Shown here: positions 34,801-43,451 of the stretch, piece after piece
How the letters are laid out: every line of letters begins with the position of its first letter
Position numbering within the stretch: the first letter of the stretch is position 1
Assembly (NCBI GenBank): GCA_026400355.1
Contig: JAPLPE010000022.1
Location: forward strand, 1 to 64,000
DNA from: Rhodobacterales bacterium
Lineage (GTDB): Bacteria > Pseudomonadota > Alphaproteobacteria > Rhodobacterales > Rhodobacteraceae
DNA: 64,000 bases
Direction of reading: 5' to 3'
Translations under genes and position numbers: made by a program
The notes under the pieces: generated by a model
What the model was told of the DNA's origin: nothing
The model's input: the letters and a program-made list of their open reading frames with translations, nothing else
The model's database searches: none

Positions 34801-35361
34801 GAGGAAACTCCGGCCGATCCGTCCCAGGACATGAATGCAGCACTGGCCTCAATCGTGGAAAATGCGCGCGATCCGCTGTTGACTGCGACGGCGCAGGCTG
34901 TCGCTGTGGTGCGCCGCCCAGACGCCCGGCCCAACAATTTTGCCCGGGTCGTGGAACAGCAGACTGCCCGACTTGCCCGTCAGCAACCCGCCACCGAGGT
35001 TGCATCTGCCGAACAGGCCGCGCCCGCAGTGGCCGCCAACCCCAACCTGTCGACCGAAGAACAAGCCGAAACTGCGCCGGATGTCGTCAGTTCTGCTGCG
35101 GCAGTTCCCAGCGGATCAGTGCCGGGTGGCGTGGCGCAGGCTGCAACATTTGAAAACGTCATCGCCCTGCGCGAAATCAACCTGATCGGTGTTTACGGGA
35201 CACCCAACGACCGCCGCGCTCTCGTTCGCACCGGCAACGGTCGCTACCTGCGGGTTGAGGTGGGAGATTCACTCGATGGCGGACAGGTGTCGGCGATTGG
35301 TGAAGACTCACTGAACTATGTCAAGCGCGGCCGCACCATCACGCTTGAGATCCCGCAATAA
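31864..35361 (+). CDS. Large Ala/Pro/Thr/Glu-rich single-pass membrane protein with secretion-type end domains
   Basis: A protein of 1165 residues. Residues 1-140 form a compact domain that resembles the start of GspL/PilM-type proteins (MKPNFALSLSFQGIRLLHR; a LPNDQIKYLAL strand). Residues ~150-550 are low-complexity Ala/Pro/Thr/Glu. One transmembrane helix lies at ~556-577 (FLGLILTVILLVVLAAVAAW). A second disordered stretch follows to ~1095, and the last ~70 residues form a small beta domain (INLIGVYGTPNDRRALVR, then GRYLRVEVGD) like the GspC/PilP homology region. I infer an inner-membrane scaffold spanning the periplasm. No pilus or secretion gene is adjacent. Confidence 0.8.
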   Translation: MKPNFALSLSFQGIRLLHRSGTGWTIVGDVSLDSADLAGELAMLRKTALSLDPAGLRTKILLPNDQIKYLALDTTRASEDDVRHALDGVTPYAVTDLLYDFVKGMGRTYIAAVARETLDEAEAFAVEHRFAPVSFAGVPDEFTFLGESFFGQTKASATLLPAGEKVERDATPVRVQSKSARTPLPPVLERAAATAASVAEAPLTAAAPAVTAPPAAISPTVDESPASELRGVPAAPDVTTVVTSIAAPIVEDRPLVLAHADGSVEASVTPEPEAIPASETPTASPEASAAAVSAETPAAPESKPEIAATTIGAVLVAELAAEPANATAQTEAADTPAPVFASRARPQRAQTEDMPTAAPVAKPATTLAAPARTATGDSKGEPVFSRRAPVPPAARSPVPPAPTPTKATPQPGVPPVPTDAAGSSPPMPAQSTRRQADAAIAKESTPRVTIDAVGTTGRGMTATAPAPLAAPTITGLSVVAKPETTVAAVMAPQRTPKPAGTAQVVPFVPNRAAPADKPAAPEPTKGMIGLGKRAAPETLASPTAAELAKPARAKPKFLGLILTVILLVVLAAVAAWASITDNVLSRWFSGEAESVQTATADAAAIVPVIIGDARPAELPPGETASGLTASQDSAILRETVPAVTETSAADTPITTPEEATPGEELAPSAETVAQAVPDAPAPDAAATAAAAAAVATAIAGLAEDQPAAIAPETEVTADAMPTPVAPAEVTGTPVTPEEADRFYAATGVWIRAPRLPLTPETEELAGIETAAVDAALDNSGVTSLPAMGPDGRLVVQLNPPPPGTRFARDDRGFILATAEGTLTPDGMMIFARAPALVPPTRPGTVAPVAVVAPETAVLAETPETAAVPPIVPNKRPQARPDTLAPVSTETEATPVDPTTLTAEGTLPDGTLPPTEPVAEAILPGGVSLDGLRPRERADSILPEEAAVVTVAFDGPAPPSRPEGLAPEGATSSPAEAVVAEETPADPSQDMNAALASIVENARDPLLTATAQAVAVVRRPDARPNNFARVVEQQTARLARQQPATEVASAEQAAPAVAANPNLSTEEQAETAPDVVSSAAAVPSGSVPGGVAQAATFENVIALREINLIGVYGTPNDRRALVRTGNGRYLRVEVGDSLDGGQVSAIGEDSLNYVKRGRTITLEIPQ

Positions 35362-35363
35362 GG

Positions 35364-36377
35364 TCAGCCGTCGCTGACCCCGGCCTCGGCAAATGTCGCC
35401 ATGCCCGAATGGCAAGCAACGGCCCCTTTCAGCACCCCGATGGCAAGCGCCGCACCTGAACCCTCGCCCAGTCGCAGCCCCAAACTCAGCAACGGCTCCT
35501 TGCCCAGGGCGGCGAGAAGCCTGCCGTGCGCGCCTTCGGCACTCAGATGGCCTGCGACGGTGTGGTCAAGCGCCCCCGGGCAGGTCTTTTCAAGGACTGC
35601 TGCCGCAGCCGTGCAGATGAATCCATCCAGTATTACAGGAATCCGATAGGCGCGCGCTGCCGCAATGGCGCCGGCCATCGCCGCCAGTTCGCGCCCGCCA
35701 AGGCAGGCAAAGACCTCAAGCGGGTCGCTGACCGCCTTGTGTCGCGCGATCCCTGCCGCAACCGCCGCCGTCTTGCGCGAAAGACCGGCGTCATCCACGC
35801 CCGTCCCCCGCCCGGTCCAGTCCGACGGATCGCCGCCAAACAGGGCGCAGGCCAGCGCCGCCGCCACCGTCGTGTTCCCGATCCCCATCTCGCCCGTCAC
35901 AAGCAGATCAGCTTGCGAATCAACGGCTTCCCACCCGGTTGCAAGCGCCGCGACAAGTTCTGCCTCAGTCATCGCCGGCCCTTGGGTGAAATCCCCCGTC
36001 GGCCGGTCAAGGTCCAATGCATGGACAGTCATCTTTGCCCCGAAAGCCTGCGATAACTGGTTGATTGCTGCCCCGCCTCGTTCAAAGTTGATCACCATCT
36101 GCGCGGTAACCTCGGCCTGAAAGGCCGAAACGCCCTGCGTTGTCACGCCATGATTTCCAGCAAATATAATGACTTGCGGCTTGTCGATCCGGGGCCGCGC
36201 ATCCCCACGCCACCCTGCATACCATATCGCCAGATCTTCAAGCCGCCCCAACGCACCGGGGGGTTTGGTCAGCATTCCGTTGCGCGCCGCTGCCCCGGCT
36301 CGCGAAACGCCATCACACGCAGGCGCTATTGAAAGGCAATCGCGGAACTTCCGGATACTTGAAAATGGCGCGTGCAT
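35364..36377 (-). CDS. cobT: Nicotinate-nucleotide-dimethylbenzimidazole phosphoribosyltransferase
   Basis: A 337-residue enzyme of the cobalamin lower-ligand pathway: it forms alpha-ribazole phosphate from dimethylbenzimidazole and nicotinate mononucleotide. Recognisable motifs are [29 protein letters not shown] and the late [10 protein letters not shown], where the glutamate is the catalytic base in the known structure. ATG 36377 is used; a longer frame would cross the cobS start on the other strand. It is divergent from cobS with 66 bp between the starts. I see no cobalamin riboswitch in that gap. Confidence 0.95.
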   Translation of the reverse strand: MHAPFSSIRKFRDCLSIAPACDGVSRAGAAARNGMLTKPPGALGRLEDLAIWYAGWRGDARPRIDKPQVIIFAGNHGVTTQGVSAFQAEVTAQMVINFERGGAAINQLSQAFGAKMTVHALDLDRPTGDFTQGPAMTEAELVAALATGWEAVDSQADLLVTGEMGIGNTTVAAALACALFGGDPSDWTGRGTGVDDAGLSRKTAAVAAGIARHKAVSDPLEVFACLGGRELAAMAGAIAAARAYRIPVILDGFICTAAAAVLEKTCPGALDHTVAGHLSAEGAHGRLLAALGKEPLLSLGLRLGEGSGAALAIGVLKGAVACHSGMATFAEAGVSDG

Positions 36378-36443
36378 GGGCGGACCTCGTTGCATGATCG
36401 TCTGCGCCTGTCTAACCATCGGTTCGGCAAGGGAAAGGTCGGA

Positions 36444-37220
36444 ATGGACGCGAATACCAACAAGAACGACCTTGTCGCAGCACAGGACATTCCGGCAGCC
36501 CTTGGTCTTCTCACACGCCTGCCCATCCCCGTCGATCACGCCACGGCGACCGCCCGAGGCGCAGCCGCTGCCTGGGCCTGGCCTCTGGCCGGGCTCGCCG
36601 TCGCCCTGCTCGCCGGATTGGCGGGCTGGATCACGCTGTCGCTTGGCCTGCCACCGGGCATCGCCGCGCTGTTGGTCCTCGCCACACAGGTCATCGTCAC
36701 CGGCGCAATGCACGAAGACGGTCTGGCAGACTGCGCCGATGGTCTCTGGGGCGGCTGGACGATCCCCCGGCGGCTCGAGATCATGAAGGACAGCAGGACA
36801 GGGGCATACGGCGTCATCGCACTGATCCTTTCGCTGCTCCTCCGCTGGACTGCCCTTACAACTCTGATCGGGTTGGGTTCCCTCTGGGCTCCTCTCATTG
36901 CCGTCGCGATGATCAGCCGGGTGCCGATGGTCGCGCTCATGGTGATGTTGCCCAATGCCCGCGACACGGGCCTTTCCCGTTCGGTTGGCCGCCCTTCGGC
37001 CCAGACACTCGCACTCGCCATCAGCGTTGCGCTGGCCGGGGCCTTCGTTGCAAAGGGCAGCGCGGCCTTCGGCCTGCTCCTGGCCGTCGCTGTCGTGACC
37101 CTGCTTTGGGCCACCATCGCCAAAGCCAAGATCAAAGGCCAGACCGGCGATATCCTTGGCGCCGGGCAGCAACTGGCCGAGATCACGACCCTGCTGACTC
37201 TGGTCGCCATTTCGGCCTGA
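36444..37220 (+). CDS. cobS: Adenosylcobinamide-GDP ribazoletransferase
   Basis: A 258-residue integral membrane protein with about six helices. It joins adenosylcobinamide-GDP with alpha-ribazole to give adenosylcobalamin. Family signatures: FLTRLP-like LLTRLPIP near residue 22, [16 protein letters not shown] with metal-binding Glu/Asp, and [14 protein letters not shown] 36444 follows a GGAAAGG site. The aminotransferase gene begins 54 bp after the stop on the same strand. Confidence 0.95.
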   Translation: MDANTNKNDLVAAQDIPAALGLLTRLPIPVDHATATARGAAAAWAWPLAGLAVALLAGLAGWITLSLGLPPGIAALLVLATQVIVTGAMHEDGLADCADGLWGGWTIPRRLEIMKDSRTGAYGVIALILSLLLRWTALTTLIGLGSLWAPLIAVAMISRVPMVALMVMLPNARDTGLSRSVGRPSAQTLALAISVALAGAFVAKGSAAFGLLLAVAVVTLLWATIAKAKIKGQTGDILGAGQQLAEITTLLTLVAISA

Positions 37221-37273
37221 CCGCAAGAGCCCCGCCCTTGCCACGCCCCCCGGCCCCGGCTTAACTCATCCTC

Positions 37274-38395
37274 ATGACCAATGATCCCCGCCTGACCGCC
37301 CTGGCCGCAAGCCTGCCTGCCTCTGTGCCCTTCGTAGGGCCGGAAACGCAGGAACGTCTGCGCGGCAGGCCATTTGCCGCCCGCCTTGGTGCGAACGAAA
37401 GCGTTTTCGGTCCCTCGCCCCGGGCGATCGCCGCTATGGCAAAGGCGGCAGGCGAGGCATGGATGTACGGCGACCCAGAGGTCCGCGACCTGCGCTTTGC
37501 CATCGCCGCGCACCACAGCTGCCCCGCTGCGCACATCATGCCGGGCGAAGGGATCGACGGGCTTCTCGGGTTGATCGTGCGGCTCTTCGTGTCCCCCGGC
37601 GACAGGGTGGTGACCTCGGCGGGCGCCTACCCGACCTTTGCCTTCCACGTCACGGGCTTCGGTGGCCTTCTTGAGACAGTCCCCTATGCCGGCGATCACG
37701 AAGACCCCGACCGCCTGATCGCCAAAGCGCGCGAGACCGGGGCCAAGCTCTGCTACATCGCAAACCCCGACAACCCGATGGGCACTTGGCATTCCGCCGA
37801 AACCATCGACCGGATGGTCGAAACCGTCCCGCCCGGCTGCCTCCTGATCCTGGATGAGGCCTATATCGACCTCGCCCCGCCCGGAACAGCACCCGAGATT
37901 AACCCCGCCGACCCCCGCGTCATCCGGATGCGCACCTTTTCCAAGGCGCATGGCCTGGCAGGCATGCGCGTGGGCTATGCCATCGGTGCAGGGCCTGTCA
38001 TCGCGGCCTTTGACCGCGTGCGCAACCATTTCGGCTTGGGTCGCAGCTCGCAGGCCGGCGCGCTGGCGGCTCTTGCCGATCAGGACTGGCTCACCCATGT
38101 CCGCCGGGAGGTTGCGACCGCCCGCGACCGCATCGCCGCCATCGCCTGCGCCAACGGCCTCACTCCGATCCCGTCTGCCACCAACTTCGTCACCGTGGAC
38201 TGCGGCCGAGACGGCCCCTTTGCCAAGGCCGTCCTCGAAAGCCTGACGACTCAGGGCATCTTCATCCGCAAACCATTCGTCGCCCCGCAGGACCGCTGCA
38301 TTCGCATCAGTGCAGGCCGTCCGGCCGATCTGGATCAGATGGCCAGAGCGCTACCCCCAGCACTTTCACAAGCGGCGGAGAAGACCGGAGGCTGA
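37274..38395 (+). CDS. PLP-dependent aminotransferase, histidinol-phosphate aminotransferase-like
   Basis: A 373-residue class I/II fold enzyme. Motifs: LGANESVFGPSP near residue 39, IANPDNPMGTW, the DEAYID aspartate that pairs with the PLP pyridine nitrogen, and FSKAHGLAGMRVGYA with the Schiff-base lysine. It belongs to the HisC-like subgroup. Sitting immediately downstream of cobS, it may work in cobalamin assembly as a CobC/CobD-like threonine-phosphate decarboxylase or simply be an aromatic/histidinol-phosphate transaminase. Sequence alone does not decide. Confidence 0.85.
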   Translation: MTNDPRLTALAASLPASVPFVGPETQERLRGRPFAARLGANESVFGPSPRAIAAMAKAAGEAWMYGDPEVRDLRFAIAAHHSCPAAHIMPGEGIDGLLGLIVRLFVSPGDRVVTSAGAYPTFAFHVTGFGGLLETVPYAGDHEDPDRLIAKARETGAKLCYIANPDNPMGTWHSAETIDRMVETVPPGCLLILDEAYIDLAPPGTAPEINPADPRVIRMRTFSKAHGLAGMRVGYAIGAGPVIAAFDRVRNHFGLGRSSQAGALAALADQDWLTHVRREVATARDRIAAIACANGLTPIPSATNFVTVDCGRDGPFAKAVLESLTTQGIFIRKPFVAPQDRCIRISAGRPADLDQMARALPPALSQAAEKTGG

Positions 38396-38465
38396 CAGTC
38401 TTGTGACTTGCCTTCCACCTGCGGGAAGCCGCGACAAACGGGCCAATCCATCAACGGAGCCCCCA

Positions 38466-38828
38466 ATGACCCGCCTCAGCCTCGCCGCCCTGCTTCTTCT
38501 TCCTCTTCCGCTCTATGCCCAGACCGGCGACCAGGCCGGCCATGACATGTCGGGCATGGCAATGAGTGACATGTCCCCGCCCTCGGTCGCCTTTGCCAAC
38601 GCGAATGCTGCCATGCACGAGGCGATGAACATCACCTTCACGGGCAATGCGGATGTCGACTTCATAAACGGCATGATCGCTCACCATCAGGGCGCAGTCG
38701 CCATGGCCCAGATCGTCCTGCAATACGGCACCGACCCCAAGGTCCGTGCCCTCGCCCAGAACATCATCACCGCGCAAGAGGCCGAAATCGCCTGGATGCA
38801 GGACTGGCTCGCCACCCACCCGGAGTAA
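38466..38828 (+). CDS. DUF305 periplasmic protein, CopM-like metal handling
   Basis: A 120-residue exported protein with signal peptide (SLAALLLLPLPLYA, cut near residue 19). The mature part has a Met/His-rich segment (GHDMSGMAMSDM) and the DUF305 core DFINGMIAHHQGAVAMAQ and AQEAEIAWMQDWL. The family includes the periplasmic copper-binding CopM; His-His and Met residues fit Cu(I) or Cu(II) binding. ATG 38466 lies after GGAG. It converges with the aminotransferase at 38841. Confidence 0.85.
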   Translation: MTRLSLAALLLLPLPLYAQTGDQAGHDMSGMAMSDMSPPSVAFANANAAMHEAMNITFTGNADVDFINGMIAHHQGAVAMAQIVLQYGTDPKVRALAQNIITAQEAEIAWMQDWLATHPE

Positions 38829-38840
38829 GCGGCGAAAGGG

Positions 38841-40049
38841 TCAGTCGGCGGCGATATCCGTCCTGACCCGCCCTGCTGCCGCGATAATCTCGGCGGCTGC
38901 GTCGCCAGCGCCCCGCCCGTGCGGGATACCCAATGCCTTGAGACCGGCGTCTATCGTGCCGATCACACCCAGGATCGAATGGGCATTCACATGCCCCATA
39001 TGCCCGATGCGGAAAAACCCGTCTGCCGGTTCCCGCCCCAATCCGATGCCCAAAGTCAGGCCCGCCACATCCTCGGTCCATGCCCGCAGCCTGTCACCCC
39101 AGGGCGACCCGACCGAAACCGCCGTCACTGCATGCGACCGCTTCGCCGGATCGGCCACGTTCAGCTTCATCGGCCCTTCGGACCCCCAGACGTCAAACGC
39201 CGCCCAGACCGCCTGCGCCAGCATCCCGTGCCGCGCCCAGACCGCCCCGATCCCTTCCTCGCCGATCATGTCCAGCGCGGCGCGCAGCCCATAAAGGTGA
39301 TGCGTCGGCGCGGTGCCGTCGAAATACTGCCAGTATTCCACGGGGTTCGCACGCGGCCGCCAGTCCCAATAGGCCGTCACGCAGTTCGCGTTCTCCCGTG
39401 CCCGGTCGGCCTTGTCATTGAAGAACACGAAACACATGCCCGGCGGCACCATCAGGCCCTTCTGGCTGGCTGCTACCATCACATCGACGCCCCAGTCATC
39501 CATCTCGAACCGGTCACAGCCCAGCGACGCGATGCAATCGGCGATCAACAGCGCCTCGTGCCCGGTTGCATCCATCGCCTTCCGCAGCGCCCCGATATCG
39601 CTCCGGACCGAGGTTGCAGTATCCACATGCACCGCGAGCACCGCCTTGATCCGGCCCCCCTTGTCGGCGCGCAGCACCTCAGCCACCCGGTCCGCATTGA
39701 TGCCCGACTGCATCCCGAAATCAATCACCTCGCATTCGACGCCGATCCCCCGCGCCATGACGGCCCAGCCATGACCAAACCGCCCCGTCGTCAGAACCAG
39801 CACCGTCTCGCCCCGCGACAGCACATTGGAAAGCGCCGCCTCCCAGGCCGCATGACCGTTGCCGATATAGATCGTCGCCTGATGCGCCGTCCGCGCGACC
39901 GCCTTCAGATCGGGGATCAGGCTCCGCGTCATGTCGATCAGCTCGCCCTTATAGATATTGGGCGCCGCCCGATGCATTGCGTTCAACACCCGGTCGGGCA
40001 TAATCGACGGTCCGGGTATGGCGAGCGTCTGGCGTCCGTTGGAAAGCAT
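38841..40049 (-). CDS. Serine/alanine-glyoxylate-type aminotransferase (class V)
   Basis: A 402-residue PLP enzyme of the alanine-glyoxylate/serine-glyoxylate/serine-pyruvate group. Recognisable are IPGPSIMPDRVL at the start, GNGHAAWEAAL, a cofactor strand with IADCIASLG, and VAASQKGLMVPPG with the Schiff-base lysine. ATG 40049 follows AGGACA and gives the usual short N-terminus. Such enzymes move amino groups between serine or alanine and glyoxylate; alphaproteobacteria also use them in serine-cycle or taurine pathways. No pathway partner is adjacent, so the exact substrates are open. Confidence 0.9.
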   Translation of the reverse strand: MLSNGRQTLAIPGPSIMPDRVLNAMHRAAPNIYKGELIDMTRSLIPDLKAVARTAHQATIYIGNGHAAWEAALSNVLSRGETVLVLTTGRFGHGWAVMARGIGVECEVIDFGMQSGINADRVAEVLRADKGGRIKAVLAVHVDTATSVRSDIGALRKAMDATGHEALLIADCIASLGCDRFEMDDWGVDVMVAASQKGLMVPPGMCFVFFNDKADRARENANCVTAYWDWRPRANPVEYWQYFDGTAPTHHLYGLRAALDMIGEEGIGAVWARHGMLAQAVWAAFDVWGSEGPMKLNVADPAKRSHAVTAVSVGSPWGDRLRAWTEDVAGLTLGIGLGREPADGFFRIGHMGHVNAHSILGVIGTIDAGLKALGIPHGRGAGDAAAEIIAAAGRVRTDIAAD

Positions 40050-40143
40050 GGGGCATGTCCTGTCTGTTTGGCGTGACCCTAAACCCTTGGCCCGCAGCGT
40101 CAATGGAGCCAGCCTGCTTGCCCCGCGCCGCCCTTGCGCCTAA

Positions 40144-40851
40144 ATGGCACAGATCACCTTGTCACGGACAGGCCACGCGGGGATGAACCCTTTTCAGAAC
40201 TCCGACGCGGACAGCAAAGCGCCCTCATCGCGCTTTGTCCCCCTCGACCTGTCGGACCCCGCCCAGCGCCGCAAGGCCAACCTGCATTACCATCTGCAGG
40301 ATCACGCGATCCTGCGTTACACGTGGACGAATGAGGCGCAGATCGCCCCCGGCGTATGGCGCGCCAACCATCCCACGCATGGCCGGTTCGAGCGTTACAA
40401 GGCCATGGGGATCAAGACGATCCTGAACCTGCGCGGGGCCACCGAACACCCCCGATATCTCTTTGAAAAGGAAAGCTGCGACAGCCTTGGCCTGACACTC
40501 GTCAGTGTCGGCCTTCAGGCGCGGCTTGCCCCCGCCAAGCTCCATGTCGACGCCCTGTTCGACGCCTTCCAAACGATGGAGCGTCCCTTCATCATGCACT
40601 GCAAGTCTGGCGCCGACCGTGCGGGATTTGCAAGCGCACTATACCTGCTTTCCTACGAAGGCGCGACAATGGCTCAGGCGCGCCGCCACCTTTCCTGGCG
40701 CTACCTCCACTTCCGGTCCTCGAAGACCGGTATCCTCGACCACATTCTCGACCTGTACGAAGCACGTCAGGCCGAAAGCCCCATCCAGACAGAGGAATGG
40801 TTCCGCACCGAATATGACCCCGCCGCCGCGCAGGCCGGTTTCCGCAGATGA
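40144..40851 (+). CDS. Dual-specificity/tyrosine-type protein phosphatase
   Basis: About 235 residues, cytoplasmic. The P-loop HCKSGADRAG fits Cys-x5-Arg (Cys153 and Arg159 from ATG 40144) and a conserved ILNLRG strand lies before it, as in the bacterial DSP-like family. The C-terminal YDPAAAQAGF is hydrophilic. The ATG at 40183 is an alternative start. The stop overlaps the ABC exporter start by 4 bp (ATGA), so the two are coupled. It may dephosphorylate a protein, lipid or glycan substrate linked with the exporter. Confidence 0.8.
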   Translation: MAQITLSRTGHAGMNPFQNSDADSKAPSSRFVPLDLSDPAQRRKANLHYHLQDHAILRYTWTNEAQIAPGVWRANHPTHGRFERYKAMGIKTILNLRGATEHPRYLFEKESCDSLGLTLVSVGLQARLAPAKLHVDALFDAFQTMERPFIMHCKSGADRAGFASALYLLSYEGATMAQARRHLSWRYLHFRSSKTGILDHILDLYEARQAESPIQTEEWFRTEYDPAAAQAGFRR

Positions 40852-42668
40852 CCGCCCGTGCCGCCATGCGGCCTATCCCCGACAACAAGGACGGGCTGTT
40901 CCTCTGGCTATGGCGCTTCTACCTTCGCCCACACTGGAGGATGCTGATCCTTGCCCTGATCCTCATGGCGATTGAAGGCGGCAGCCTTGGCCTCCTTGCC
41001 TCGACCATGGAACCCATGTTCGACAATGTCTTTGTGCAGAAGCAGTCAGGCGCAGTCTGGGAAATCGGCCTCATCATTCTGGGAATCTTCCTGGCCCGTG
41101 CCGTCACTTCGATGGGCTACAAGGTCATTCTGACCCGAACGAGCGAACTGACCGCCGCCGAACTCCGGGCTGACCTGCTCGACCACCTCATGAAACTCGA
41201 CGGACGCTTTCATCAGGAAAACCCGCCCGGCTATCTGATAGAACGGGTGCAGGGCGATGTGAGCGCGATCAACCGCATCTGGTCGGGCATCATCACCGGC
41301 CTCGGCCGCGATCTTGTCGCCGTCCTCACCCTCTTTGGTGTGGCCCTGTCGGTGGACTGGCGCTGGACGCTTATCGCTCTCGTCGGCATCCCGCTCCTCG
41401 TCGCGCCCTCGCTGATCGTCCAGCGCTATATCCGCAAGCGCGCACGCCGCGCGCGCGAGGTTGCGGCCCGCATGTCGATCCGCCTCGACGAGGTGTTCCA
41501 CGGTATTTCTGCGATCAAGCTGAACGCCCTCGAACCCTATCAGGCCGCCCGCTATGACGTGCTGACCAAGGACCGCGTCAGGACCGAGGTTCGGGCCGCT
41601 GCCGGTCAGGCTGCGATCCCGGCCCTGATAGACGTGATGACGGGCATCGGCTTTCTGGGCGTCCTCCTCTACGGCGGGGCCGAGATCCTTGCCGGGACCA
41701 AGACCGTCGGGCAGTTCATGGCCTTCTTCACCGCCATGTCCCTTGCCTTTGAACCCCTCCGCAGATTGGGCAATATCTCGGGCCTCTGGCAGTCCGCTGC
41801 CGCGAGCATCGAGCGGATGCGGGCGATCTTTGACGCCGAACCCTCCATCATTTCGCCCCCGCGCCCCCTGCCCGCCCCCACCGGCGCGCCGCGTATCGTC
41901 CTGCAGGATGTGCATCTGACCTATGGCGATCTGCCCGTCCTCCGCGGCGCCTCCTTTGTGGCCGAGGCGGGCAAGACCACGGCCCTCGTCGGCGCCTCTG
42001 GCGCGGGCAAGAGCACCGTGTTCAACGTCCTTACCCGCCTTGTTGATCCGCAGGCGGGTTCCGCCACTATCGGCGACATTCCTACCACAGCCATGACCAT
42101 CCAGGACCTGCGCGGTCTTTTCAGCGTCGTGACTCAGGACGCCCTCCTTTTCGACGAAACCATCCGTGACAACATCCTTCTGGGCCGCACCGACGTCTCT
42201 GACGCCCGCCTTGCCGAGGTGGTCGAGGCCGCCCATGTCGCAGACTTCCTCCCCCGCCTGCCCAACGGCCTGGACAGCCCGGCAGGCCCTCGGGGCTCTG
42301 CCCTCTCCGGCGGCCAGCGCCAGCGCGTTGCCATCGCCCGCGCCCTTCTCCGCGATACCCCCGTCCTCCTGCTGGACGAGGCTACCAGTGCGCTCGACAC
42401 CCTGTCCGAGGCAATCGTCCAGTCCGCCCTCGAACGCCTCTCGCACGGCCGTACGACGCTGGTGATCGCCCACCGCCTGTCGACCGTGCGCGAGGCTGAC
42501 AGCATCGTCGTCATGGACAGGGGCCGTGTCTTGGATCAGGGCACGCACGAGGAACTACTTGAACGCGGCGGCATCTATGCCGATCTCTATGCAATGCAGT
42601 TCCGCAGCGAGTCGCCTGCTGACGGCACCGCTGCCTTGCTTGCCGGAGCCGCAGGCGGGGACATTTAG
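40848..42668 (+). CDS. ABC exporter, fused permease and ATPase (MsbA-like)
   Basis: A 606-residue half-transporter: about six membrane helices in residues ~25-330, then one ABC domain with Walker A GASGAGKST, signature LSGGQRQR, Walker B VLLLDEAT and the H-loop in IAHRLSTV. It forms a homodimer that exports a lipid, lipopolysaccharide precursor or peptide. MsbA-like is the best guess from domain order. The start overlaps the phosphatase stop, a pairing that hints at a lipid or cell-envelope substrate. Confidence 0.9.
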   Translation: MTARAAMRPIPDNKDGLFLWLWRFYLRPHWRMLILALILMAIEGGSLGLLASTMEPMFDNVFVQKQSGAVWEIGLIILGIFLARAVTSMGYKVILTRTSELTAAELRADLLDHLMKLDGRFHQENPPGYLIERVQGDVSAINRIWSGIITGLGRDLVAVLTLFGVALSVDWRWTLIALVGIPLLVAPSLIVQRYIRKRARRAREVAARMSIRLDEVFHGISAIKLNALEPYQAARYDVLTKDRVRTEVRAAAGQAAIPALIDVMTGIGFLGVLLYGGAEILAGTKTVGQFMAFFTAMSLAFEPLRRLGNISGLWQSAAASIERMRAIFDAEPSIISPPRPLPAPTGAPRIVLQDVHLTYGDLPVLRGASFVAEAGKTTALVGASGAGKSTVFNVLTRLVDPQAGSATIGDIPTTAMTIQDLRGLFSVVTQDALLFDETIRDNILLGRTDVSDARLAEVVEAAHVADFLPRLPNGLDSPAGPRGSALSGGQRQRVAIARALLRDTPVLLLDEATSALDTLSEAIVQSALERLSHGRTTLVIAHRLSTVREADSIVVMDRGRVLDQGTHEELLERGGIYADLYAMQFRSESPADGTAALLAGAAGGDI

Positions 42669-42710
42669 AACCGGAAGAAGCTGCCTGACAGTTCTTTGAA
42701 AGAGGGCGCG

Positions 42711-43448
42711 ATGAACGACCGCACCGTTCTGGCAATTACCGGCAATGACCGGGAACACTTCCTGCAGGGGCTTGTCTCCAACGACGTGCGCCGCGCCGGG
42801 GGACGGCTGATCTATGCCGCGCTGCTGACACCGCAGGGCAAGTATCTGGCCGACTTCTTTGTTGCGGGCGAAGCTGAACGCCTCCTGATCGACGTGGCCA
42901 CCCCGCTGGCCCCGTTGCTGCTCCAGCGTCTCACGTTGTATCGCCTCCGCGCGGACGTGCATGTCGCCTCCACAACTGTCATCGTATCGCGCGGCACCGG
43001 CCGCCCTGCCCCCGCGGGCGCCCTGCCCGACCCGCGGCATCCTGCGCTCGGCTGGCGGCTGTATTCGGACACCGACCAGAGCGACAACACCGACTGGGAA
43101 GCCCTGCGTGTGGCCCACCTTATCCCGGAAACCGGTGTCGAACTCACGCCCGAGACCTATATCCTCGAAGCAGGGTTCGAACGCCTTCATGGCGTCGATT
43201 TCCGCAAGGGCTGCTATGTGGGGCAAGAGGTCACCGCCCGCATGAAGCACAAGACCGAGCTGAAGAAGGGTCTCGCCCGGGTTGTCGTCGACGGTACCGC
43301 CGCCCCAGGCACGCCCATCGTATCGGGCGAGAAGGAGGTCGGCACGCTCTACACCACGGCCGGAGACCACGGCATCGCATGGCTGCGATTTGACCGGGCA
43401 GAAGGCGATCTGAAAGCTGGTAAGGCGACCGTCCGCCTGGCCGAATAG
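42711..43448 (+). CDS. YgfZ/GcvT-like folate-binding protein
   Basis: A 245-residue protein of the YgfZ family with the signature KGCYVGQEVTARMKHK near residue 170, including the conserved Cys. Members bind folate and support assembly or repair of certain Fe-S enzymes such as MiaB. The N-terminal domain starts with FLQGLVSNDV. ATG 42711 lies after AGAGGGCG; the TTG at 42696 is less likely. It stands between the ABC exporter and a convergent IMPase gene. Confidence 0.88.
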   Translation: MNDRTVLAITGNDREHFLQGLVSNDVRRAGGRLIYAALLTPQGKYLADFFVAGEAERLLIDVATPLAPLLLQRLTLYRLRADVHVASTTVIVSRGTGRPAPAGALPDPRHPALGWRLYSDTDQSDNTDWEALRVAHLIPETGVELTPETYILEAGFERLHGVDFRKGCYVGQEVTARMKHKTELKKGLARVVVDGTAAPGTPIVSGEKEVGTLYTTAGDHGIAWLRFDRAEGDLKAGKATVRLAE

Positions 43449-43451
43449 CGA

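Noticed and set aside
36378-36443. Cobalamin riboswitch between cobT and cobS
   Set aside because: The gap is 66 bp, too short for the aptamer, and no B12-box-like sequence is seen there or before cobQ.
35364-37244. 626-codon version of the cobT frame
   Set aside because: The extra part is antisense to cobS and low in protein-like features; the CobT family starts near ATG 36377.
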